From Clostridiales bacterium (lineage in GTDB: Bacteria > Bacillota > Clostridia > Caldicoprobacterales > DTU083): a stretch of 64,000 nt of DNA. The DNA lies in NCBI GenBank assembly GCA_012839095.1, contig DUOA01000086.1, forward strand, positions 1 to 64,000, in the 5' to 3' direction. The translations under genes and the position numbers were made by a program. The notes under the pieces are model-generated. The model saw nothing but the letters and a program-made list of their open reading frames with translations, did no database searches and was not told the origin of the DNA. Numbering within the stretch: position 1 is the stretch's first letter; the number at the start of each line of letters is the position of its first letter. Below are positions 50,822 to 58,536 of this stretch, in pieces.

Positions 50822-51562
50822 ATGAGTCACATTCACTTGCCGGATGGTGTTATACCGCCTTTCTGGTGGATTACCGGCCTTATCTTATGCCTTGCCCTGC
50901 TTTGGATATTTGCCGGAAGAATTAAAAAAGATGAGGTCCGCCGAAAAATTCCCTTTGCCGGGGTAATAGGTGCCCTGATGCTGATCTTTATGTCTGTACC
51001 CCTCGGCATCCTGCCGGTGCATCTGAATCTGGCTGTGCTCTGCGGCATTCTGGCCGGTCCGGGTCTCGGTTTTGTTGCTGTATTTGCGGTCAACACAATT
51101 CTTGCCCTTATCGGGCATGGAGGGTTTACGGTAATAGGCCTTAATACCCTTCTGATGGGCGGTGAAGCCATACTGGGCTATTATATTTTCCGGGCTGCGT
51201 CCGGCAGACTGGGCAGTGCCTCCTCTGCTGTAACTGCCAATATTCTTGCCCTTCTTTTGTCAACTGTCCTTATGATATTGATTGTAGGAACATCTGTTGG
51301 TCTTGGGGAGGCTCTGCTCCCCCATGACCATACCCATGAATCGGTACATGCCGGTGAAGATCATATTGATGACAGGGAAAACAATAGTGAGTCCCATTCC
51401 GGGGAGATAAAGGATGCGAGATTTCTTTTCTTAACCGGCTGGACAGCAGTCATTGCAGTCATTCTTGCGGGCATATTGCTGGAATCACTGGTAACAGGGC
51501 TTATCGTAAGTTTCTTTTCAAAGGTCAGGCCGGATCTGCTGAAGCCGGCGGCGGAAGGGTAA
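50822..51562 (+). CDS. cbiM: Cobalt ECF transporter membrane component CbiM
   Basis: Substrate-binding membrane protein for Co2+ (or Ni2+). Family members bind the metal at the extreme N-terminus, here MSHIHLPDGV. About six hydrophobic segments follow; the loop near residues 165-195 is rich in His, Asp and Glu (HDHTHES and later HAGEDHIDD). GFTVIGLNTLLMGGEAILGY is a family block. 246 aa. No separate cbiN is present; cbiQ follows 13 bases later. Confidence 0.9.
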   Translation: MSHIHLPDGVIPPFWWITGLILCLALLWIFAGRIKKDEVRRKIPFAGVIGALMLIFMSVPLGILPVHLNLAVLCGILAGPGLGFVAVFAVNTILALIGHGGFTVIGLNTLLMGGEAILGYYIFRAASGRLGSASSAVTANILALLLSTVLMILIVGTSVGLGEALLPHDHTHESVHAGEDHIDDRENNSESHSGEIKDARFLFLTGWTAVIAVILAGILLESLVTGLIVSFFSKVRPDLLKPAAEG

Positions 51563-51575
51563 AGGAGAGAGATAA

Positions 51576-52289
51576 ATGCACATAGCCGCTATTGATCATA
51601 TGGCCAACAACGGTGACAGCTTTCTTCACAATGCCCGGCCCATCACCAAGGTTAGCATGGCACTCTTGTTTTTAGTAAGCCTGATTGTTACAAACCATAT
51701 ATTTAAGGCACTTATTTTACTGGCCATTCCCATTGCTCTGATACTTCTGTCCAGGGTGAATGTCAGGGAAATACTGCATCTGGCTGCATATCCACTTGTT
51801 TTCAGTATCCTCTTTGCACTTATCCGGATACAGCAATCATGGGTGGCAGGCCTGCTGGTCATGACCAAGGCTTTGGGAGCAGCACTTAATATGCTGCTTC
51901 TTATTGCAACCACACCCTATACGGATTTATTCGGTATTTTTTCCTATGTGCTGCCGGGGCCGATCATAGATGTATTTATTTTTACATACCGGTCGCTTTT
52001 TATTCTCCTGGACAAACTGGAGAACATGATGAAGAGCATCCGGCTCAGGGGTGGATTCCATCCTGTGAGAATTCTTTTTAATCTGAAAAATACAGCAGGG
52101 GCACTGGGAGTCATGACGATTCATGCTTTTGATATGAGCGAGAGACTTTATCGCATATACTCTCTCAGGGGGTACAAGGGGAAGATACCCCTTTCCCGTG
52201 AATGGGAACCGCTAAAGCCGGTGGACGGCTTCCTGCTGCTGTTTTCACTGATTGTACTGACAGGAGTGTTTATTCCATGGAACATCTGA
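51576..52289 (+). CDS. cbiQ: Cobalt ECF transporter T component CbiQ
   Basis: Coupling membrane subunit linking CbiM to the ATPase, 237 aa with about five hydrophobic segments. It has RLRGGFHPVRILF and RIYSLRGYKGK, equivalents of the two Arg-containing coupling helices that touch the ATPase in T components. The start has AAGGAGAG in front. It overlaps cbiO by 13 bases. Confidence 0.9.
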   Translation: MHIAAIDHMANNGDSFLHNARPITKVSMALLFLVSLIVTNHIFKALILLAIPIALILLSRVNVREILHLAAYPLVFSILFALIRIQQSWVAGLLVMTKALGAALNMLLLIATTPYTDLFGIFSYVLPGPIIDVFIFTYRSLFILLDKLENMMKSIRLRGGFHPVRILFNLKNTAGALGVMTIHAFDMSERLYRIYSLRGYKGKIPLSREWEPLKPVDGFLLLFSLIVLTGVFIPWNI

Positions 52290-53140
52290 TCAAGGTAAAA
52301 TGTATCCGGCATGTATATCCGGATAAAACCGAGGTGGACATATGCGGCCTGGATTTTGTAGTCCGCCCCGGAGAAAGGGTGGTGATCCTGGGTCCCAACG
52401 GGGCCGGCAAGACCACCCTGCTGTCCCACATACTTGGCCTGCTGTCGCCTGTGGAGGGGCAGGTTGAAGTGATGGGCATGAAGCCGGACAAGGATTTCAA
52501 CAAGGTACGGAAGCATATAGGGATTGTCTTTCAGAATGTGGATGAGCAGATAATCGGCCCCAGGGTATATGACGACATTGCCTTTACTCTGAGGAACGAG
52601 GGCTTTTCCAGGCAGGAAACGGAAGACAGGGTGAGCGAAGTGGCAGCCATGCTGGGACTGGAAGATATACTGGAAAAAATACCCCATTACCTCAGCGGAG
52701 GACAGAAGAAAAAGGTTGCCCTGGCAGGTGCGGTTTCCATGATGCCGGAGATCCTTATACTGGATGAACCATTTGACGGGCTGGATCCCAAATCCAAATC
52801 GGAAATGATAGACATGCTCAACCGGCTGAACGGAGAAAAGGGAATTACACTGGTTATAACAACCCACGACATAAACATAGTGCCCAGGATTGCCGATCTG
52901 ATATATGTAATCAATAAAGGGAAGATAGTTACCAAGGGCAGTCCTGCAGATGTTTTCGCTGAGGTGGAGATGCTTCGTGAAGCCAATCTGGAGCCGCCTA
53001 TACTGACTGATTTATTTGATCGTCTTGCTAAAAAGGGGTACCCGCTGACGGCGCCGGCCAGCATAGACAATGCCCTGGAACAGCTGGAAATGATTTTAGG
53101 AGGGCAGGTGCAGGATGAAGAGAGAATTGTTTCAGGATGA
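52277..53140 (+). CDS. cbiO: Cobalt ECF transporter ATPase CbiO
   Basis: ABC ATPase of the cobalt ECF transporter, about 287 aa. Walker A ILGPNGAGKTT near residue 38, Q-loop in IGIVFQNVDEQ, signature LSGGQKKKVAL, Walker B ILILDEPFDGLD and H-loop ITTHD occur in order. The ATG at 52277 follows AGGAGTG; longer in-frame readings lie within cbiQ. Its end overlaps the methionine synthase gene by 26 bases, which ties cobalt supply to a B12 enzyme. Confidence 0.92.
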   Translation: MEHLIKVKCIRHVYPDKTEVDICGLDFVVRPGERVVILGPNGAGKTTLLSHILGLLSPVEGQVEVMGMKPDKDFNKVRKHIGIVFQNVDEQIIGPRVYDDIAFTLRNEGFSRQETEDRVSEVAAMLGLEDILEKIPHYLSGGQKKKVALAGAVSMMPEILILDEPFDGLDPKSKSEMIDMLNRLNGEKGITLVITTHDINIVPRIADLIYVINKGKIVTKGSPADVFAEVEMLREANLEPPILTDLFDRLAKKGYPLTAPASIDNALEQLEMILGGQVQDEERIVSG

Positions 53141-54779
53141 CAAGCTGGTCTTCTTTGACGGAGCCATGGGCACCATGCTGCAGGAAGCGGGCTGGAGTGA
53201 CGGCCGGCCTCCGGAAATATGCAATCTGGCACGACCGGAGCTGGTGGAATCCATTCACCGGGCTTATGCTGAGAGCGGTGCAGATGTTATTACAGCCAAT
53301 ACTTTTGGCGCAAGTCCAATGAAGATTCTTCCACTGGGCTATTCAGCGGAAGAAGTGATAAAAAGGGCAGTGGCCCTTGCCAAAAGAGCTGCGGGCAGCC
53401 GTCCGGTTGCCTTGGATATCGGCCCTCTCGGACAATTGATGGCACCTATGGGAACCTTGTCCTTTAATGATGCATATGAACAGTTTGCTGTTCAGGTCAA
53501 AGCCGGCAGAGAAGCAGGTGCAGACTTAATCCTGATAGAGACCATGTCGGATATATACGAGGCAAAGGCTGCTGTGCTGGCAGCAAAGGAGCACAGCGAA
53601 CTTCCGGTAGTGTGTTCTCTGACCTTTCAGAAGAATGGAAGAACCCTGATGGGAAATGATGCCCTGACGGCGGTAACCGTGCTGGAGGGGCTGAAAGTTG
53701 ATGCAATCGGTGTTAATTGTTCTCTCGGACCGGAGGAGCTGCTCCCTGTTATTGAAAAGCTGACAAAGTCTGCCCATGTCCCCATACTGGTACAGGCCAA
53801 TGCCGGACTGCCCGAGCTTAAGGGCGGCCGGGTCGTTTATCCTTTAAAACCCGATGCTTTTGCTCAGGCGGCAAAAAAGATGGTATCCATGGGCGTTAAG
53901 ATGCTGGGCGGCTGCTGCGGGACCAGTCCCGGCTTTATAAGAGCTCTGCGCGGCCATCTGGAAGGGGAGAGCTGGAGAAAGCCCGGCAACCCTGAAAAAA
54001 CAACCCTTGCATCATCCAGACAGACCCTGCTCCTGGATGAAGGTATATTTATAGTAGGACAGCGAATCAATCCCACCGGTCGGCAGAACCTCCAAAATGC
54101 GCTTCTTAGCGGTAATTTGGACTTGCTGTATGAGGAGGCACTAATGCAAAAGCAGGCAGGGGCTGACATATTGGATATCAATGTCCATACGGGCAGGGGA
54201 AATGAAGCAGAACTCATGGTTGAGGCAGTGGAGTATATTCAGTCCATGATACCGATTCCACTTCAGTTGGACAGCGCAAACAGTAAAGTATTGGAAGCCG
54301 GTGCAAGAGTGATGAATGGAAAGCCTGTGCTGAACTCTGTTAACGGTTCCAGGCTTTCCCTGGAGCAGATACTTCCCATTGCCCGCAGATATGGTGCCTG
54401 TCTTATCGGCATGACTCTGGATGATAAGGGCATCCCGGACAGGGCGGAAGACAGGCTGGCTCTTGCAGAAAAAATTCTGGAAGCATGCCTGAACTACGGC
54501 TTAAAAAAAGCAGATCTGATAATCGACTGCATTGCGGAAAGCAAATCGGCTAAACCCGAAGCTGCTTCTGAGACTCTGAAGGCTGTACGGCTGATTAAAA
54601 AGCATTTGGGTCTTAAAACCATTCTGGGCATCAGCAACATATCCTATGGCATGAAAAACAGATCATCCCTTAATGCAGAATTTATGGCCCTGGCCCTGGA
54701 TGCGGGGCTGGATCTGGCTATAGTGGATCCGCTGGACAGGGCAGTTGCGAATCTCATAAAGACCAAAAATGCAAGGTAA
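53115..54779 (+). CDS. metH: Methionine synthase N-terminal half (homocysteine and methyl-folate domains)
   Basis: Transfers methyl groups in the B12-dependent methionine cycle. The homocysteine-binding barrel (about residues 1-290) has FFDGAMGTMLQEAG and the zinc cysteines in GVNCSLG and GGCCGTSP. The pterin/methyl-THF-binding barrel (about 305-554) has VGQRINPTGRQ, DILDINVH, PLQLDSA and GISNISYGM. The cobalamin-binding and reactivation domains of full-length MetH (about 1200 aa) are absent, so a separate corrinoid protein is expected elsewhere. It is translationally overlapped with cbiO, a cobalt importer. An alternative is a dedicated corrinoid methyltransferase, but the two-barrel layout favours split MetH. 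Confidence 0.85.
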   Translation: MKRELFQDDKLVFFDGAMGTMLQEAGWSDGRPPEICNLARPELVESIHRAYAESGADVITANTFGASPMKILPLGYSAEEVIKRAVALAKRAAGSRPVALDIGPLGQLMAPMGTLSFNDAYEQFAVQVKAGREAGADLILIETMSDIYEAKAAVLAAKEHSELPVVCSLTFQKNGRTLMGNDALTAVTVLEGLKVDAIGVNCSLGPEELLPVIEKLTKSAHVPILVQANAGLPELKGGRVVYPLKPDAFAQAAKKMVSMGVKMLGGCCGTSPGFIRALRGHLEGESWRKPGNPEKTTLASSRQTLLLDEGIFIVGQRINPTGRQNLQNALLSGNLDLLYEEALMQKQAGADILDINVHTGRGNEAELMVEAVEYIQSMIPIPLQLDSANSKVLEAGARVMNGKPVLNSVNGSRLSLEQILPIARRYGACLIGMTLDDKGIPDRAEDRLALAEKILEACLNYGLKKADLIIDCIAESKSAKPEAASETLKAVRLIKKHLGLKTILGISNISYGMKNRSSLNAEFMALALDAGLDLAIVDPLDRAVANLIKTKNAR

Positions 54780-54979
54780 TTGCAAGCTGTTTTTTCATAC
54801 AGCCTGTTGCCATTTTAAGTCCTCTTGTAGTAGAATTATTTTAGTTGATGCTTTAATGCTTTACAAGCACAGAACGCCCTCGGCGATAAATTATCCTTCC
54901 GTTTTTCTGCACTATGCAGGTGAATGTGTTCCGGATAAACTGTGCCATCCAACAGACAGGAATAAGGAGGATTTCAAAA
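54780..54979. other. Intergenic region before adk
   Basis: About 200 bases with a weak hairpin (GCTGT/ACAGC near 54786-54802) that may end the cobalt/MetH operon. No gene or clear promoter is visible. Confidence 0.5.
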
Positions 54980-55648
54980 ATGGACATTGTATTACTGGGC
55001 CCTCCCGGCTCGGGGAAGGGAACCCAGGGAAACTTGCTGGCTGAGCCTCTGAATGCAAAGCCCTTATCTACAGGTGATTTGTTTCGCTCGATCCTGAAAG
55101 ATGATTCCCATCCCCTGTACTCCAAGGTACAGGTGATTAATGAAGGAAAACTGGTATCTGATGATGTTGTGAACAAGGTAGTGGAATACGGGATAAATAA
55201 GCCGGAAAACAGGAACGGCATCATATTCGACGGTTATCCCCGCACCATTGCCCAGGCCGAAAAACTGGATGAAATGCTTGCTGCAAGGGGCAGGAAGATT
55301 GATCTTGTCATCGAACTGAATGTAACCCAGGAGGTTCTGTTTTACCGTATTTTAGGCAGAAGGGTCTGCCCCGGCTGCAAGCGGATTTTTCATGAAAGGG
55401 ACGGGTTGGACGTCTGTCCCCATTGCGGACTTGAGCTTATTCGCCGGGAGGATGACAATGAACAAACCATTCTTCAGCGGTTGGAGGAGTATAGAGCAAA
55501 AACAGCCCCTCTGCAGGACTACTATGAAAACAGCGGTGCTGTCATTCTCGACATGGAAATAAACGATGCCTCCCTGACAGCCCAGGAAGTTAATCAGCAG
55601 ATTATGGACATGCTGAAGCAAAGCCGGGTATTGCAGGAGAAGTTATGA
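54980..55648 (+). CDS. adk: Adenylate kinase
   Basis: Converts AMP and ATP to two ADP. The P-loop GPPGSGKGTQ is at the N-terminus; the AMP site STGDLFRSIL follows; DGYPRT is typical. The LID domain carries four zinc cysteines (CPGCKRIF and CPHC), as in Gram-positive zinc-type Adk. 222 aa. The ATG at 54980 follows AAGGAGG; an ATG at 54914 has no support. It overlaps the next gene by 4 bases. Confidence 0.95.
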   Translation: MDIVLLGPPGSGKGTQGNLLAEPLNAKPLSTGDLFRSILKDDSHPLYSKVQVINEGKLVSDDVVNKVVEYGINKPENRNGIIFDGYPRTIAQAEKLDEMLAARGRKIDLVIELNVTQEVLFYRILGRRVCPGCKRIFHERDGLDVCPHCGLELIRREDDNEQTILQRLEEYRAKTAPLQDYYENSGAVILDMEINDASLTAQEVNQQIMDMLKQSRVLQEKL

Positions 55649-56349
55649 AAACCTCTGTTTATGCAATAGGTGATTTGCACTTATCCGGCGCTGTGGATAA
55701 GCCCATGGATGTTTTTGGAAAACACTGGGAAGGCCATTGGGACAGGATCAGGCAGGATTGGACAGAACAGGTGAAACCTGAAGATATCGTACTGATACCA
55801 GGAGATATTAGCTGGGCTATGAAATTGTCCCAGGCTAAACCGGATCTGGACAGCATAGGCCAACTTCCCGGAAAAAAGGTCCTTATCAGGGGGAATCATG
55901 ATTATTGGTGGTCCTCCGTTTCCAGGGTCAGAAGCATGCTGCCGCCTTCCCTGCATGTAATTCAAAATGACAGCCTGGAGGCAGCAGGGTATATTCTCTG
56001 CGGTACCAGGGGATGGAATAATCCAGGCATGAAGGATTTTACAGAGCACGATGCCAAGGTATACAAACGGGAACTGCAGAGGCTCAGGCTTTCCCTTGAA
56101 CATGCTTCGGGAAAACTTAGGGCAGAAGAAAGCAAGCTGATAGTTCTGCTTCACTATCCGCCCTTTGATGACAAAGGCCGGCCGACTGAGATGGTCAGCC
56201 TGCTGGCCGAGTACCGGCCCATGCATGTGGTCTACGGCCATCTCCATGGGGAAGGCACCGCGTATGCTTACGAAGGAGTCTATCAGGGAACGGAGTACCA
56301 TCTTGTATCCTGTGATTATCTGAATTTCCGCCTTAAGCGGATTGTCTGA
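55645..56349 (+). CDS. Calcineurin-like metallophosphoesterase
   Basis: Predicted two-metal phosphoesterase of 234 aa. Motifs in order: GDLHLSG, PGDISWAM, RGNHDYWW, LLHYPPFD and YGHLHGEG. No signal peptide. It overlaps the adk stop by ATGA and so is likely co-expressed with it. Substrate unknown. Confidence 0.87.
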   Translation: MKTSVYAIGDLHLSGAVDKPMDVFGKHWEGHWDRIRQDWTEQVKPEDIVLIPGDISWAMKLSQAKPDLDSIGQLPGKKVLIRGNHDYWWSSVSRVRSMLPPSLHVIQNDSLEAAGYILCGTRGWNNPGMKDFTEHDAKVYKRELQRLRLSLEHASGKLRAEESKLIVLLHYPPFDDKGRPTEMVSLLAEYRPMHVVYGHLHGEGTAYAYEGVYQGTEYHLVSCDYLNFRLKRIV

Positions 56350-56378
56350 AATATTGATTTGATGCTGCAATTGTAAAT

Positions 56379-56425
56379 GAGCACATTAGGGAGTAATTCC
56401 TTAAAGTGCTCTTTCTTTTTTTTAT
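56379..56425 (+). terminator. Terminator before the dcw cluster
   Basis: GAGCAC (56379-56384) pairs with GTGCTC (56406-56411) around a smaller stem, followed by TTTCTTTTTTTT. Confidence 0.8.
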
Positions 56426-56436
56426 TTTTTCTTAAT

Positions 56437-56466
56437 TTGTGGAAGGAATTTGCGAATGAATATAGA
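56437..56466 (+). promoter_or_regulatory. Possible promoter of the dcw cluster
   Basis: TTGTGG (56437-56442) and TATAGA (56461-56466) at 18-base spacing lie just upstream of the MraZ-box repeats. The boxes are weak. Confidence 0.4.
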
Positions 56467-56480
56467 ATAGTAGATAAAAG

Positions 56481-56505
56481 TGGTGTGAAGTGGGGAAAAG
56501 TGGTG
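56481..56505 (+). promoter_or_regulatory. MraZ-box repeats
   Basis: Three direct repeats of TGGNG (TGGTG, TGGGG, TGGTG) start at 56481, 56491 and 56501, exactly 10 bp apart. This matches the known MraZ target (repeated TGGGN with 5-bp spacers) and its usual place before mraZ, so autoregulation is likely. Confidence 0.75.
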
Positions 56506-56562
56506 TATAAGTACTAACAATACCCATTGTCATGTCCCATGTGGCTGAAAGGGGGGTGCGCT

Positions 56563-56994
56563 GTGTTTATCGGGGAGTATCAGCATAACATTGATCAAAA
56601 GGGCAGAGTCTTTATGCCGGCCAAATTCCGCGAGGAACTGGGTGATAAGTTTGTTGTCACAAAAGGCCTGGACAAATGTCTCTTTGTATATCCCTATGAA
56701 GAGTGGAAAAACTTTGAACAAAAACTGCGCACCCTGCCGCTGACCAGTAAGGAGGCCCGGGCATTCATCCGCTTCTTCTTTGCCGGTGCTGCCGAATGTG
56801 AAGCAGACAAGCAGGGAAGGGTATTAATCCCGGCCGGCCTCCGTGAACATGCATCCCTGGAAAAGGAATTGTCCATTATAGGGGTATCCACCCGGGTCGA
56901 AATCTGGAACAGAGAAGCATGGGAGAACTACAATGACGATGCCAGTCTTGATCAGGATGCCATAGTGGAGAAAATGGCCGAACTGGGAATTTAA
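56563..56994 (+). CDS. mraZ: Transcriptional regulator MraZ
   Basis: DNA-binding regulator of the division and cell wall cluster; forms rings of duplicated AbrB-like domains. The family N-terminus [22 protein letters not shown] is visible, with a second copy reading [19 protein letters not shown] near residue 78. 143 aa is normal. The start is GTG at 56563 after a GGGGGGTG site; an in-frame TTG at 56527 adds residues not seen in the family. Confidence 0.93.
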   Translation: MFIGEYQHNIDQKGRVFMPAKFREELGDKFVVTKGLDKCLFVYPYEEWKNFEQKLRTLPLTSKEARAFIRFFFAGAAECEADKQGRVLIPAGLREHASLEKELSIIGVSTRVEIWNREAWENYNDDASLDQDAIVEKMAELGI

Positions 56995-57024
56995 TGCCAG
57001 GTGCAGGTCAGGAGAGAACTATCC

Positions 57025-57984
57025 ATGAAATTTGAACATGTACCTGTTTTGCTGAAGGAAACACTGGAATATCTTAATCCGGTCCCCGGCGGAATCTATG
57101 TGGACGGAACCCTGGGGGGCGGCGGTCATGCTCTCGAGATTCTGAAACGAATCCATCCTCAGGGTCGATTGATTGGCATTGATCGGGATCCGGCAGCCAT
57201 ACAGGCAGCTTCTGCAAGGCTGGAAGCTTATGCTGGATCCTTTGAGGCAGTCCATGCCAACTATGTTGATATCAGGCGCGTACTGGAGGAACTAAATATA
57301 CTATCTGTGGACGGAATCCTGCTGGATCTGGGTGTGTCTTCCCATCAGCTGGACACTCCTGAAAGGGGTTTTTCCTATCATGAGGATGTCAGGCTGGATA
57401 TGCGGATGGATACTACTCAGGGGTTCAGCGCTTATGAACTGGTAAATGAGTCCACCACTGAGGAGCTTTCCAGGATTATTTGGGAGTACGGAGAGGAGCG
57501 CTGGGCCAAGCGCATAGCTGAGTTCATTGCAGCAAACCGACCTGTGGAAACCACTGCTCAGCTGGTGGAGGTCATCAAGAAGGCGGTGCCTTCGGCAGCC
57601 AGGCGCGGCGGTCCTCACCCGGCCAGGCGTACTTTTCAGGCGCTTCGCATAGCGGTGAATCAGGAACTCAGTCTACTGGAAGAGGCTGTCCGCAGTGCAG
57701 CAGATGCATTGAAGCCGGGAGGCAGGCTTTGTATTATTACTTTCCATTCCCTGGAGGACAGGATAGTAAAGAATACTTTTCGCAGTCTGCAGAATCCCTG
57801 TACCTGTCCGCCGGGAGCACCGGTCTGTATCTGCAACAAAACTCCTGTAATAGAAATCCTGACCAGAAAACCCCTTGTGCCGACCAGGGAGGAGCAGGAA
57901 AGAAATATAAGGTCCAGAAGTGCGAAGTTAAGAGTGTGCCGCAGACTGCAGCACAATGGGACATATAAACAGCGGGGAGGCTGA
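57025..57984 (+). CDS. rsmH: 16S rRNA m4C1402 methyltransferase RsmH
   Basis: Methylates C1402 of 16S rRNA using SAM. About 319 aa. Motifs: [27 protein letters not shown] (SAM site), [21 protein letters not shown] and [18 protein letters not shown] at 57025 has AGGAGAG upstream; an earlier GTG at 57001 adds eight residues. It follows mraZ closely as in other Firmicutes. Confidence 0.95.
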   Translation: MKFEHVPVLLKETLEYLNPVPGGIYVDGTLGGGGHALEILKRIHPQGRLIGIDRDPAAIQAASARLEAYAGSFEAVHANYVDIRRVLEELNILSVDGILLDLGVSSHQLDTPERGFSYHEDVRLDMRMDTTQGFSAYELVNESTTEELSRIIWEYGEERWAKRIAEFIAANRPVETTAQLVEVIKKAVPSAARRGGPHPARRTFQALRIAVNQELSLLEEAVRSAADALKPGGRLCIITFHSLEDRIVKNTFRSLQNPCTCPPGAPVCICNKTPVIEILTRKPLVPTREEQERNIRSRSAKLRVCRRLQHNGTYKQRGG

Positions 57985-57990
57985 ATAAAA

Positions 57991-58500
57991 GTGTTGGCAA
58001 AGAAATATGCATATTATGAAGAAATATTTCCGGCAGCGGAGCCCGTGCGCAGAGATGAGCCGAACCGACAGAATGTTCCCAGACACCGGGAAGAAACCGA
58101 CAGCCAGGTGGAGACCAGGCAGGCGCCGGCTGCATGGAAACTGACATGGAACAAGGCAGTTACCGTAGGGTTGGTATTGATTTGCTTTGCAGCAGCCTGT
58201 TTTGTGGTTTTCCGATATGCGGTCATATCTGATAACCACACGACCATTCTGGCGCTGGAGAAGCAACTGGAGCAGGAAATACTCAGAAGGGATAACCTGG
58301 AAGTGGAATTGTCCTACAGCAGAGATCTCAACACTATTGAGTTCTCAGCAACAGAACTGGGCATGAGTTATCCGGCAGAGGATCAGATACATTATGTAAA
58401 TCTGCCTCAGGACATGGGGCAGGAGGTTGAACATGCCGATGCCGCTGTGGGCGATACCGGCCAGACCCTGTGGAGCCGCTTTCTGGGACTGATCAACTGA
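57991..58500 (+). CDS. ftsL: FtsL-type division protein
   Basis: Bitopic membrane protein of 169 aa in the usual ftsL place. A charged N-terminal tail of about 50 residues leads to a single transmembrane segment (VTVGLVLICFAAACFVVF, near 58-76), followed by an extracellular coiled coil (ALEKQLEQEILRRDNLEVEL). FtsL joins DivIC/FtsB and recruits the division PBP. The sequence is poorly conserved, so identity rests mainly on position and topology. GTG start after GGGGAGG. Confidence 0.78.
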   Translation: MLAKKYAYYEEIFPAAEPVRRDEPNRQNVPRHREETDSQVETRQAPAAWKLTWNKAVTVGLVLICFAAACFVVFRYAVISDNHTTILALEKQLEQEILRRDNLEVELSYSRDLNTIEFSATELGMSYPAEDQIHYVNLPQDMGQEVEHADAAVGDTGQTLWSRFLGLIN

Positions 58501-58536
58501 TAACTGTTTTCTGTTTCCTGGAAGGGGGGATTGCTG

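Noticed and set aside
53115-54779. Frameshifted or truncated full-length metH.
   Set aside because: The frame ends cleanly after the pterin-binding barrel, and no cobalamin-binding domain remains are seen in the 200 bases downstream; a natural split form is simpler.
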